A stretch of 64,000 nucleotides of DNA from positions 2,666,001-2,730,000 of the forward strand of contig JAHRBC010000003.1 in assembly GCA_022702545.1 (NCBI GenBank). The letters run 5' to 3'. The DNA is from Phycomyces nitens. Taxonomy: Eukaryota; Mucoromycota; Mucoromycetes; Mucorales; Phycomycetaceae. The position numbers and the translations under genes were made by a program. The notes below the pieces were generated by a model that was not told where the DNA came from, did not search any database, and saw only the letters and a list, made by a program, of their open reading frames with translations. This document shows positions 1 through 10,961 of this stretch, one piece after another; the first letter of the stretch is position 1, and every line of letters starts with the position of its first letter.

Positions 1-643
1 GATGCTTTTTTTTTTGGTAGACCTCTTTGTGATATATATTTTTTCCCTTTGAAATTAAGAAAGGTGCAAAGTCTTTTTTTTTGTTAACAAGAGCAAAATA
101 TCAATAGTTGGTACATCTAATTACAAAACAATTAAACACCATGATAATATAGTACGTATTTGGTACCATGTCTATATATCTCCATCGTTGGCAGATAATA
201 AACAAACCTATATTACACACATTATGTTCAGCACTATTGAATGCAAAATGATGTCGTGCCAAGGCTGACCAGTGTCTAGTAATTCACATTTATGAAAAAT
301 ATTTAATATTTATTCAGAATAACAGCAAAGATTCTTTACAGCAACAAATTCAAAATATTATACTTTTTATCGATATAAAACCAACCTATTTACTTATTTA
401 TTTATGTATTTCTTCTCATAATTCAAGATCCTTGAATAGAGGTCTCTATCTGAGGAATTTCCTCTGACTAAATATACAGCTTTGATCTTTGATATTGTAA
501 CACTTATGAACACATTAATTCAAGCACCCACTCATACACATAATACAATAAGAACATTGTCTACACGGCAAATCTCAAAGATTATTGATTGCAAATCAAA
601 TAAAAAAAGCAAAAGGGAACAAAGAAATATGGGAGGTCTTGGT
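1..643. other. Window edge and 3' flank, no gene seen
   Basis: AT-rich sequence with poly-T runs and no convincing exon on either strand. The part adjoining 644 is probably the 3' untranslated region of the KH-domain gene, which ends at 644 on the minus strand. Confidence 0.5.
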
Positions 644-3415
644 CTACTCTGCAGGATGGTCTGGGTGGGCTGTGTGTGCTTCTGTATTTTCACTGTGCGT
701 TGTACCAGGTGGCAATTCAGACTCTTGCTGACCTTCTGGCTGTGCTTGGTTGGGATCATAGGCCCCGTACTGACCTCCATAGTACTGCTGGTACCACTGG
801 TTGTATGCTTCTTGGGTCCATTGCTGTTGTGGTTGTTCCTCTGTTGTTTCTCCTGATGTAGGCTGAGCTGATGGATCACTCTCGGAAGTCTCTGCTGGAG
901 TAGTTCCATCTGTGGCAGTATTTGTTTCTCCTGGAGCATCATTCGAACCAGCAGGGTACTGGTCATAGCTGCCGTAAGCGTAAGGGTAGGCCTGGTATCC
1001 TTCATAGCCTACAATCATACAAAAGTTAATATACTCTTCTATATACCCAATTTTCTCTTTCTTTATTTTTTACCTGCAGCAGAAGTAGTACCGGGGGCAG
1101 AGGTGCCTTCTTGCCCTGGAGCAGATGTTTGCTGGCCATAAGATCCTTGTCCGTATCCATATTGTCCATAGTATTGTTGATACTGTGAATAATCATAGTT
1201 GCCACTGGTCTCCCCGCTTTGTTGATATTGGGAGTTGTAGTTGCTATTGTAACGATCATTGCTGTAGCCTCCACTATATCTATTTTTTCAACAGCTCATT
1301 AATACTCATCCTTTATATCTCTTATTTTATTTCTCATAATTCCCGTCAATACTTACCCTCCTCTCCGAGAATTCTCTCCTCCATAGCGTCCGCCGCCACC
1401 AGATCCACCAGGTCCACCATAATTGCCACGATTAGCCTAGTTATAAAAAAATGTCAGCACCTTGTTACATATCACTGTATTTCTCTCACTCACTCTCACT
1501 CTCTGTTCAGAACTTACACTTCCTTCAGCAACCTTCTCCATTACAAGCTGTTTAGCCAGTGCAATAGCATCAGGGCTGCCTACGATGGATATAAACATCA
1601 ATATCAAAACAAAATCCATAAAGCACAATTTGATTATTTACCAAATATATTGATGGTGCGTTCGTTGGCATCAATGTCTCCCGAAGAGTCTACCTTGATT
1701 CGTGCGCCAGATTGGTCTTGTAAGCTTCGTACGGTCTCACCACCTGGTATTAAAAGACCTTTAGAAACCTTTCTCTCGGTAATTACAACTAATTGCACCC
1801 ATCTTACCTCTGCCAATGATGAATCCAACAGCGTTCTTGGGGACCTGAACAGATTCACGATCATCGGTAAATCTGTTACGGAAACCTCCACCGCCCCCTC
1901 CACCACCACCTCCGCCTCCTCCTCCTCCTCCTCCTCCACTACCTCCTCCACCATAACCACGGTCTTGACTAGATGGAGGACCATAGCGGTCAAAAGAAGC
2001 ATTTGCACCAGTAGCAAATGCTGGAGGCTGATATGATGATACGCTGCTTGGGGGAGCATCCTGTCGAGGACTGTCGTTATCGTCCTGTTCATCGTCATCG
2101 TCATCGCGACGTCCATTTCCAGGTTCACCAGCAGGGTAGTGTTGCTGGCGATAGGCTACCCAATCACGACTAGGTGTCACCTTTGAATTCATGTAAGATG
2201 GCCATAGACACTCAATATCCACTTTTCCTATTATTTACCGATTTCAGAGAGTCTTCGCTCACAATATCGTCAATGAGAGCCTTTGCACGCTGCACTGAGC
2301 TATCGTCTCCAATAAGATTCACTGATCGTTGGGATGGTCTATCTGAAGATGGTTCTGGAGCAACAGTAATTTTTGCTCCACTACGTTCCTCCAAATCACG
2401 AATAGTTTCACCACCTCGTCCAATGACCAGTCCAACCTTGTCTGAAGGAATAGTAATAACAAGATTGCTTCCACCACTGTTAAAGCTAGTGGGCATTCTA
2501 GAACCCATATCAGGCACTCCAACAGGACGAGCAGTACCCATGCGCGAAGCTTCACTAACATGAGCATCGTCTACTACCTGCTGAATCATCTCACGTGCGA
2601 TCTTTGTTTGGTCTGGTTCACCGACAATATTGACGCGTCTTTCTGGCTCGCCATTGTCTACGAGTTGCCCTACATGATCAGTCTTTTGTCTGTGATTCTG
2701 AGCATTAAGAATTACCGCCTGTGAATTGAACCTTGGCACCCGACATGCGCTCTATTTTCTTTAGGTTGTCGCCACCTTTTCCAATGACCAATCCAACCAT
2801 GTGGTTTGGAACCATACATTCCTCTTGAATTACATCAGCACTCGCTGTAGGTCCGTATGATGACGAAGACTTTCGTTCGTCTGAACCAAGACCGTAACGT
2901 GCAGGTTCGTTTCCAGAGCCGACTAAAAGGTATTGAATCGTGTGAGTCGATTAGCTTGAGTTTCGGTAATGACCTACAAGATGGCCGAGAGTAGCTGTCG
3001 TATGTGCTTCGTTTGCTGTCGTGCTCGTCATGGTAGTTGTCTCCACGAGAACCATAGGATCGCGACGAGCGATAGTCGCTTCGGTCATCTTCAAAAGAAT
3101 CTTCACGGTATCCTCTTTTAGAACCAGCTAAAATGCAAGAATAATAATAATAAAGAGAGAAAGAAAGAGAGAGAGTCCAAAAAGGTTGTTCATGAGACAC
3201 AGAAATAGTCTAGTATCTGATTGCCTATATTTACTCGAAGCATAAGAAGGTCCAGCGGCCGGGGGTGCAGGTGCAGCAGCAGCAGACTGTTGTTTTAACT
3301 TTTCTGCAATCGCTCTTGCTTTTGATAATGCATCATTGAAATCAACTGGTCCACCAGATGAAGACAGTGAAGCTGGAGGCGGAACTGATGAATATGTCTT
3401 GTTGTTACCCTCCAT
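644..3415 (-). CDS. Three-KH-domain RNA/ssDNA-binding protein, FUBP/KSRP-like
   Basis: Ten exons on the minus strand (3415-3235, 3127-2978, 2922-2716, 2669-2239, 2180-1808, 1743-1642, 1579-1518, 1436-1357, 1279-1074, 1008-644) join into one 718-residue frame; every junction has GT-AG ends and matching phase. Three KH domains are visible by their GxxG loops: VGLVIGKGGDN, VGLVIGRGGET and VGFIIGRGGET, the last split by an intron. A poly-glycine tract separates KH2 and KH3, and the C-terminus is rich in Y, Q and G with a YNQWYQQYYGGQ motif resembling the short C-terminal repeats of FUBP proteins. Family members bind pyrimidine/AU-rich RNA or single-stranded DNA and control transcription, splicing or mRNA decay. 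The start is the ATG before MEGNNKTYSS; the acidic, RS-poor N-terminus is unremarkable. The exact target is unknown. Confidence 0.88.
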
Positions 3416-4465
3416 TTGTAATGGCCGTTCCAAGACGTCTAACGCTGAAAGACAACTGTCCTGTTGCGAATTTTTTAAGGTGACACACATGTGACTGCAC
3501 ACTTGGTCTATCATTTTGAAATCCCAATATACGGTTCCCCTCATTAATTGCGCTTTTTTGCAAGTATCCCCAAAAGTACTCCTCCCAGACAGAACCTTTG
3601 ACTAGACTCGAGACTCTCAAAAATGTATTATTATGTACAAGAAGTATTGGAAGATAACTTTGGATAAACTGAGATTATCTCAACATAACTACTACTGATA
3701 TATACGCTAATTACGCATTGAAATTATCACATGTTTGTAAACCATGGACTCTCAAGGTCCATTCAAGAGACTTTAAAGACAATCTCAAAGAGGGGGGGGG
3801 GGGTACCAAAGGAATTGCTATTTTTTGGGCTCAAATGATCTGTCTATTAGGGGTCTTTGGTGTACAGTCCAAAAATATCCATGTGAATACTACAAGGGAA
3901 AAAAAAGTAGAGGATTGGGTAGTAGTTTTGCAAGTACATTTGATTTTACTTGTGTATTTGCTATTATAATCGAAAAATAAAGCCACAGTTTCAATTCTCC
4001 ATTCTCTATTTCCATAATGGTGTCTTGAAAAGCATAAATAAAACTTGTCTTTATATATTCCAAACAAGCTGGTTAATATACTTTTTTATATTACTCTATT
4101 GACTAGAAATCACTTGAATGTCAATAGATTATGTTTTTCATAGTGACCCGTATAGACAAATAATAATAATAAGAAGAAGAAAAGGAAATCTGATTCAGCT
4201 TTATAGTGCCAGCAGATGACCAATTTACATTTTATATATCCAAACCAGTTACAAGTTAATACTAGCCATTACATGGAATCTTGAAAAATAATATCACTTT
4301 TTTTTCTAAATTACAATACATGTAAAACATACCCTTTGGGATCTTCAAGTTTTCATTACTACCCCCATTCACCAAGTTTTTCATTCGAGAATATGTCGGA
4401 GATTAAATATATATTTATATTAAAAAAATAAAATAAAAAGAGTGGGCTTTTGTTCATCTTGAGCA
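3416..4465. other. Divergent intergenic region between KH gene and RING gene
   Basis: About 1 kb of AT-rich DNA between two divergently transcribed starts; it should hold both promoters. A G10 run lies at about 3791-3800. Short open frames on either strand have no recognisable features and I do not call them. Confidence 0.5.
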
Positions 4466-5253
4466 ATGACACTGACCTTGTCTCTGGAAACAACAAAAAC
4501 ATCATCGTCACCATGTTCCATATGTCTCCAGATACCAGACAATCAGACATTTCTTGAACCATGCTACCATTCGTTCTGCTTCTCTTGCATCCTTCGATGG
4601 ATCAACATAACCCCAAGCTGTCCATTATGCAAACAGCTCACCGACAGCCTTGTGTACAATATTGATGAAGAAAAGGGAACTTTTCGAGAATACACATTAG
4701 CCGGAAAAAACGCGGATGATGAGCACGATCCACCTGTGGATCCCTTGCCATTGACAATGGAACAACGACTTTATGCACAGCGCCAAAAGATTTATCATTC
4801 TTCACTAAAAGTCATTCACCCAAAGCCTTTACAAAAGTTTGTGAATCTTTCTATAATCGAGCCACAGCACATACAACGAGTAAGCTTAATGACCAGTACT
4901 AAATGTCATAAAAGAAAGAAAAAAAATGCTAATAACTTTTTGTCTAGGCACGCTTGTTTTTTCAGCGAGAGTTGCCCATCTTGGTAGGCTCTTTATATGA
5001 GCCAATGGTGGGAAAGCATGTAGAATGTGTCTTGTTAATCCCACATCAAAGGATAACCTCTAGAAAATACAATGGTTCCCCAATAACCATGTACGATCCC
5101 TCTGTACTGGAGCCATTAGCAGAGTGGGTTGGGGATCTCCCTGGTGAGACGAGGATTGCTAAAGTGTTTATAAGTGAATTAATGGGGTTTATCAAGAGTG
5201 GAATGAACTATATCACATTTGTTTCCGAATCTACATACAAGGAGCTTGAATAG
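4466..5253 (+). CDS. RING-finger E3 ubiquitin ligase, TOPORS-like
   Basis: Two exons, 4466-4879 and 4948-5253, in phase 0, give 239 residues. A C3HC4 RING lies near the N-terminus (about residues 12-52): CSICL, then C-x-H-xx-C, FSCILRW and CPLCK. The following stretch (KQLTDSLVYNID...FREYTLAG) resembles the sequence just after the RING of animal TOPORS, where an expanded RING is followed by a short beta segment. By family it would act as an E3 ligase for ubiquitin, possibly SUMO, in the nucleus. The C-terminal half (about 100 residues after the intron) is conserved-looking but has no domain I know. It is far shorter than animal TOPORS and lacks the RS-rich tail, so the name is only by resemblance. 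Confidence 0.8.
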
Positions 5254-5658
5254 CTGCTATTCCTCAAGACATAGTGTTCATCATGTATATATCATAGAGT
5301 CATGTATTTAAAATCATATCATAAACTATTTCCTATCTTTACTATTGTGTGAATATCCACAAAAAAAGACCAATTTAATGTTTTAAATCATCATAATACT
5401 ATAGTGATATACTGCTTTAACTAGTGGCAATATCTTTACTAGAGCTTGTCATGTAAAGAATACAACAACAATATATATATATATCTTTTTTAATACAAGA
5501 ACCTCTTGTTCTTTCAAGCAAAATCACGTCACACCAAACTTTAAAAAAAGAGGTGCAAATAGGCCCAATGTCGGTTAATGAACCTTGGCTTGACCAGCAA
5601 AAGTGTATAAGCTAACAAGCAAGTTCAAACCTTACTCATCTTACGTTTACCTATTCTC
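5254..5658. other. Intergenic spacer, RING gene end to RPAP2 start
   Basis: AT-rich, with a short (TA)n tract at about 5472-5484. It probably contains the terminator of the RING gene and the promoter of the RPAP2 gene. No further feature seen. Confidence 0.45.
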
Positions 5659-7350
5659 ATGGCATCCAGAAACTCGACTTCCAAACAAAAGAAACCCTTG
5701 ACAGAGCGCCAAAAATGTGTTCGATCGAGCGCACAAAAGCGCCTAATGACGCAGGACCTTGTATTCAAATGGCAAGACAAACTCTTTTCAACACCATGTT
5801 CAACCGAAGAGACGCTCCAGAAAGCTGCAGCTGTCCTACAGCCTCAATCTTATGCCGAGGTAGTTGAAGAGAGATCAGTGCAGGGCCAGTGTGGTTATCC
5901 ACTTTGCGATAATCCTCCAAAGGCGCAGCAATCACGCTACCACATTTCACTATCTCATCGAAAAGTGTATGATCTTTCAGACCTGGCAATGTTTTGCTCT
6001 GAAGATTGTCTTCAAAAGTCAAAGTATTACTCACTTCAATTATCTGAAGAACCGGTCTGGGGACGCGATCTCTCTCAACCGACCAATGTACACATTGTCC
6101 TGAGGAACGAAAATATCAAGTAAGCAATCAATTTTGAATAGCAAAAAAAAAGACAAGAATATACTTACTGATACTTTTCTGTGTATTTTACCAATTACCT
6201 ACTCTTCTGATCAGACAAGCACTCGAAAGAGAGAAAGAACGCGTGAAAACTCGTAGGTCTGGACCACAGATTCAAAAGGAATATGTGGCCATGCTGTTAC
6301 ATGGACTACCAGATCTATCTGCGGGCAGTCTAGAAATCAAGGAAAAGGTTTTCAGTAATATTGAGCCTAGTCTACCAGAGCAAGCCGTCTATGATTCTAT
6401 CGAAGGTTTCAAGGTGGAAACCCGAAAAGATGTGCCGTCAACAATGACCCTAAAGAAATTAAAGGCACCATCCGTACGAGCATCCAACAAGTCAGATACA
6501 AGAGAGACAATAAAGCCCAATGCTGCTCCACAGAAAATTTCAGGAAATTCAGAGCCAAAAGAAGATATGGAATCAATTTTGAAAGACATATTGCAAGTGC
6601 CTGTGGAAGTCAAACAAACAGTTCCCCTAGAACCTAAGCCTGAACCAAAACAGACAAATCCCACCAGTTCAAAAACAACTTCACCAGATATCAAGGAAGC
6701 CCCAGAAACCACTGTAGCTTCCAAGCCAAAGACAACCTCTAAACCTTTTGTCAAAGAAAACATAACAAATATTGTGGCCCCTACTGAAAATACGATTAAA
6801 CCAAAAAGATCGGGTAAAAAGAATCCAAAACCACAAATGTCACTTTTTGGAGTTGTGTGGACCATGTTGGACTCCATGACAACTCAAACCACAAGATTGT
6901 ATTTCAAACAGCTGAAAGGAGAACAAGTTAACAGTAATCTTGTGGGAAGAGGTGTACCAAGAGACGCATCGAGTCTATTGAGAGAGCAGATTTTTGCCGA
7001 AAAGATATTGGAGACGTAAGTTTTCACAAATCATAAGCATGTGTGCTGATATTAAATTGTCTTGTAGGTATGCCGTTATACGTTCTCAAATTGGTCTAAG
7101 GGATGTAATTGAAAATGACATTGCAGACCTCATCAGAACTTTTAATCTTTCAAATGCGTCAAAGGTAGTACTGGAGCCCACTCAAGCTTACATGATTACC
7201 TTGGTCTTGTTCAAGGCAATTGCTGACATCACAATCAAGGACAAGTCATGGCTGAAAAGATTTGAAGAATGCTGTGCAGTGATCGGTCAGACAAAAGATA
7301 CAATTGATGCGTGTGCCCGCATTCTGGTGGCATCAACTTCTTACAACTAA
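5659..7350 (+). CDS. RTR1: RNA polymerase II CTD Ser5 phosphatase RPAP2/RTR1
   Basis: Three exons (5659-6119, 6215-7015, 7068-7350) join to 514 residues with exact phase. The first exon carries the RTR1-type zinc-finger domain: QCGYPLCDNP followed about 35 residues later by MFCSEDCLQKSKYY, i.e. the two cysteine pairs that bind zinc and make up the atypical phosphatase/CTD-binding fold. The middle (about residues 190-370) is a lysine/proline/threonine-rich, probably disordered linker, and the C-terminal third (from about residue 355) is a conserved helical region found in the longer RPAP2 type rather than in short yeast Rtr1. The family removes Ser5 phosphate from the polymerase CTD and helps import the polymerase into the nucleus. 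It ends 370 bp from the convergent PSP1-domain gene. Confidence 0.9.
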
Positions 7351-7719
7351 AATATACTTTGTTTATATGAAAGCTATGAAACATATCTGTAATATTATAT
7401 CAACACATTCATGGAAAATAGATATCTATTTGGTGTATATTTCGACAAAGGCTTGGTTGTATTTGCATTATATTAATCGACATTGAGAAAAAAAAAGAGG
7501 CTTCTTTTGAAAGCATGGCCACCAAGAACTAAAGGGATAATATATATAATATGCCTTCATTGTTAATTTGCAAGGCATGGTAATCTATTCATTCATTATA
7601 ATACTTTTCGATTATTGAATTCATTGTTTTATTCCCTTTTTATTTGTACACTGAGAAAATTGTAAATGGCACCTAAAAGAGCAATTTAATACAAAATATA
7701 CAACGGGCTTTACGAATAC
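7351..7719. other. Convergent 3' ends, RPAP2 and PSP1-domain gene
   Basis: AT-rich spacer between two convergent genes; it presumably carries both polyadenylation regions. No coding signal. Confidence 0.45.
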
Positions 7720-8618
7720 TTACATCCAAATCCGTGCTCTAAACTTGTTGTATAGAAAAACAACAAGCTGTCGAAAGTCTACTCTTGAATTTGAATTGAA
7801 AAAGAATGTAATCTTTTCTTGGTCCCTAGATAAACATTTGGATTTCATATTATGATCTTGTTAAAGACTTTGAACCTCGCGTTACCATTGATATTCAGCA
7901 ACGACCAGATCAACTGGGAGTTTCTGTCTAGATATTTCCTTTCGGCATATGATACCAGCTTCCTTTGCCATATGTTTGTTTTTCTGGTGTTGTTTTATAT
8001 CTTCATCAGTAGCAAGACGAAGTACTTGACCAAGTTTCTATTGACCCATTAAACACCCATTCTTAAAATTAGGTTTTGTACCTTTTCTTTCTTATTCACA
8101 ATTTCAATTCTATATCTTGATACATCAAGCTGAATGACCTTTCCAAAATCAAGACCTCGGTCTCCTTCTACTATCACATAATCCTGTTTCTTTATATTCA
8201 ATGACAGAGAGCCTTTGATGAAAAAGCCTTTGAGTCTACCATGCCCAAACTCAACAATACAGTATATGGATTGGCAATTAATAGAATGATTTTCCAATGA
8301 TCTAATAAAGAATGTCAATAAAGTAATTTTGAATATAAATATCAGGGCCTACATGTTGTTCTCCAGAAATCTATTTGCTGCCCTTGCCTTGTTAATATCA
8401 AAGCGGCCAATGTCAAATCCCTTGACTCCAGACTCATGTGCAGCAAGCAGTTCAATCAAGGATGGTCCAAGATAATGGTCTCCCACCGATGTCTGGTGTT
8501 TCTTTGGAGTAATAGAGTACTTTAGACATGATATCCATACAAGGTTCCCATATCATCCTTATGAAAAGCCTAAATGGTGCATGCATATTTAATTAATTAC
8601 CTGGCCTAAAATAGACAT
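7720..8618 (-). CDS. PSP1 C-terminal-domain protein (short form)
   Basis: Five exons on the minus strand (8618-8601, 8519-8353, 8301-8082, 8037-7886, 7825-7720) close exactly to 220 residues. The PSP1 domain is clear: YCIVEFGHGRLKGFF, then DYVIVEGDRGLDFGKVI, LRLATDED, LPVDLVVAEYQW and the ending LVVFLYNKFRARIWM. Known fungal and bacterial relatives are poorly characterised; yeast Psp1 is a P-body/polymerase-suppressor protein and bacterial YaaT-type relatives control phosphorelay or RNA decay. Here nearly the whole protein is the domain, with only about 70 residues before it, while many fungal relatives have long N-terminal extensions. The first exon is just 18 nt (MSILGQ), so the start is the least certain part; without it the second exon has no ATG. 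Confidence 0.8.
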
Positions 8619-8753
8619 GATAAAGTACAAAATGTTTAGAATGACAAGAAAGAAAGTAAAGAAAAGAAGACAGAAGAGACCTGACAGGCTCTTTATATAC
8701 ACATTGATACAACTGTAGAAACCAATTGGGTTTCTTTTTTATATATATATAAT

Positions 8754-9299
8754 TCATGAGTCTGATTCTATAACCACTTTTTCAAAGAATGAATGTTCTT
8801 TGGCAAGTGGAATCTCTTTGGTGGGCATGTTGGATTTATAGTTGTCCAACCGTTTGAAGTCTCTCTCTATTTTTGCAATGGTCCGCTTCTTCTTTTGCTT
8901 GAGTTCGGCAATCATTTCCTCTTCATACTTTGTAGGTTCGCGCTCGTCCTCGTCCATAATGGCAGCCCAAGGACGAATTGCATCAAGTCTTTCCATCAAT
9001 CTTAACAGCATCTCATTTGACATTGACAGCTTAAACTCTAGAATTTTCCATTCTTTTTCAGGGACACTGCTTCCTGCCGCCTTGATTGCCTGACAATGCT
9101 CATCGATCTCTGCATGAAGTGTTTTATAGTCATTGTTGATTTCGCGTAATAGACTTGCAGCCTTTTTTTCTCGGAGCTTTGCTAGATTTCGTTTCTTTAC
9201 TTGCTGGTCCTCTTTCCACAAATAGTATGAAGTTCCTCCCAATATTACAAGGGATATAGCAGCAGCACCACACGTCCAGAGAGCCCTGGAAGATGACAT
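8754..9299 (-). CDS. Membrane-anchored BAG-domain-like Hsp70 co-chaperone (Snl1 type)
   Basis: Intronless, 181 residues. Residues about 8-28 form one hydrophobic segment (CGAAAISLVILGGTSYYLW) followed by lysines, as in a signal-anchor. The rest is charged helical sequence; from about residue 70 the pattern (LLRLMERLDAIRPW, KRTIAKIERDFKRLDNY) resembles helices 2 and 3 of a BAG domain, which binds the Hsp70 ATPase domain and releases nucleotide. Yeast Snl1 has the same layout of a short N-terminal anchor in the nuclear/ER membrane and a cytosolic BAG domain. The assignment rests on layout and helix pattern, not on an alignment; a generic coiled-coil membrane protein is the alternative. It lies 135 bp upstream of the PSP1 gene on the same strand and is divergent from the sirtuin. 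Confidence 0.62.
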   Translation of the reverse strand: MSSSRALWTCGAAAISLVILGGTSYYLWKEDQQVKKRNLAKLREKKAASLLREINNDYKTLHAEIDEHCQAIKAAGSSVPEKEWKILEFKLSMSNEMLLRLMERLDAIRPWAAIMDEDEREPTKYEEEMIAELKQKKKRTIAKIERDFKRLDNYKSNMPTKEIPLAKEHSFFEKVVIESDS

Positions 9300-9740
9300 T
9301 GAAAAAAAAGTAGACTATGATTATACCACCCCAGTCTGTCTTTTTTTCTTTTCTTTTTTTTCCCTAGCCATTGACTAGTCGCGGTGTTTTAATAGAAAAG
9401 GCACCAAGATTGAACTTCTTGACAATAGGTCTTTAACCTCAAAGGAATAATTTTGGGTCTTTTGCACATTAACAATGAATTTAAATTGCATGAATTGATA
9501 AAAAGATTAATGTAATTTAGAATAATTTAAAAATTCCAATAAAACTCTTTGTCCAGGGAGAATCAACGCTGCTTTTTGAAGCCATGTTTTCTAAAGGGTC
9601 CTTAATTGTCCTTGTCCACGGTCGACAAGGAAGATCCAAAGAATCTATTGCTGAGGTTGAAACAATGGAAGCTGTAGTCCATCATTCAAAGCGAGATTTT
9701 TTGGTTCATTTTTTATTGTTTTTTGTTTTCAACTTTTCGC
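9300..9740. promoter_or_regulatory. Divergent promoter region, BAG gene and sirtuin
   Basis: Some 440 bp separate the two divergent start codons, with pyrimidine/poly-T tracts at about 9338-9363. No individual site can be identified with confidence. Confidence 0.4.
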
Positions 9741-10877
9741 ATGTTTTGCACAAAGCATTGCTTATTGCAAAGCACAACAAAGAAGTTTCTTGATAGACAA
9801 TTTTCAGTAGCAGTATCCAGACAAGCTAGATCTTCTATACGGATACCTGGATTATCAGTCATTGGCTCCACGGTAGAATCAATTACAAATGTCGAAGAGG
9901 CTGCCAATGTCATTACTAAACTGATCAAGGACACCAATGGCAAACTTGTTGTCATTACGGGAGCAGGTGAGTACAGACACTTTGGTTTTTTTTTAAAAAA
10001 AAAACTCTAATGAATAAAATAGGCGTCTCGACTGATTCTGGGATTCCTGATTACAGAGGAGAGCAGGTGAAATCTCATGTTGTGTTGATTACCCTATTAA
10101 TCTCTTGAACATCCAAAGGGAGTCTACAAACGCAACCCAAACCACAAACCAATCCTCTATCCAGACTTTATTGCTTCAAAAGACTTTCGCCAGAGATACT
10201 GGGTTCGTGGCTACCTTGGCTGGTCCCAGATAACACAGGCCAAACCAAATCCTACCCACTACCATTTGACGTGGCTATTGGAACATGGCTATCTGAATGG
10301 GATAATAACCCAAAATGTTGATCATCTTCACCACGATGCAGGCGCACCAGACGAGTCTTTAATCGAACTACATGGAACACTTCATCGAGTAGAATGTCTT
10401 GATTGTAATACCCAAATGCTACGCAATTTATACCAACATCGTATCCACGCACGTAATCCTGCCTGGGCAAACTATCAGAGAACACTGCGTAAATTGAACG
10501 AAGCCCCAAAGATCAATCCAGATGGAGATGTTGATCTGCCATCGTCCATGAGCTATCAAGACTTTGATATCCCTCCTTGTTCAGAATGCTCCAGCCAACG
10601 GATGAAGCCTCAAGTGGTGTTTTTTGGAGAGAATATCAGAAAAGGTGTCTCGGAAGCAGCAGAAAAGATGGTTGAGCAAGCAAAGGGACTTTTAGTGATT
10701 GGAAGCTCTCTTGCAACCTATTCATCTTTTCGCCTAGCCCGTCTTGCCAGTGAGCGCAAACTTCCTGTAGTGATCCTAAACAAAGGACCCACCAGGGCCG
10801 ACCCTTTTGCTACTCATAAAATAGAACTTGGTTGTACAGATGTGTTGACTCGTGTACGAGAGCGTCTTGATCAATGA
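9741..10877 (+). CDS. SIRT4-like class II sirtuin, probably mitochondrial
   Basis: Three exons (9741-9966, 10023-10066, 10119-10877) join to 342 residues. Sirtuin motifs appear in order: VVITGAG-VSTDSGIPDYRGEQ (NAD binding, split by introns), ITQNVDHLHHDAG (catalytic QNVD), ELHG with the active-site histidine, zinc cysteines CLDC and CSEC, KPQVVFFGE and VIGSSLATYSS. The GVYKRN and RYWVRGYLGW stretches are typical of SIRT4 proteins, which are mitochondrial lipoamidase/deacylase/ADP-ribosyltransferase enzymes. The first 35 residues are rich in S, R, K, Q without acidic residues until after the RQ/FSVAVSRQARSS segment, as expected for a mitochondrial presequence. I chose the first in-frame ATG (MFCTKHC). 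It is convergent with LSG1, with 84 bp between stop codons. Confidence 0.9.
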
Positions 10878-10961
10878 ACCTCATGTCGAGGATGGATGAT
10901 GCCTTTAATTTATATTTTATATATATATAAAAACGTTTTTGCTTTTTTTACTATTTATTAT

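Noticed and set aside
7852..8052. Plus-strand 66-residue hydrophobic frame
   Set aside because: It is antisense to a PSP1 exon whose minus-strand translation (LRLATDED, LPVDLVVAEYQW) clearly fits the domain.
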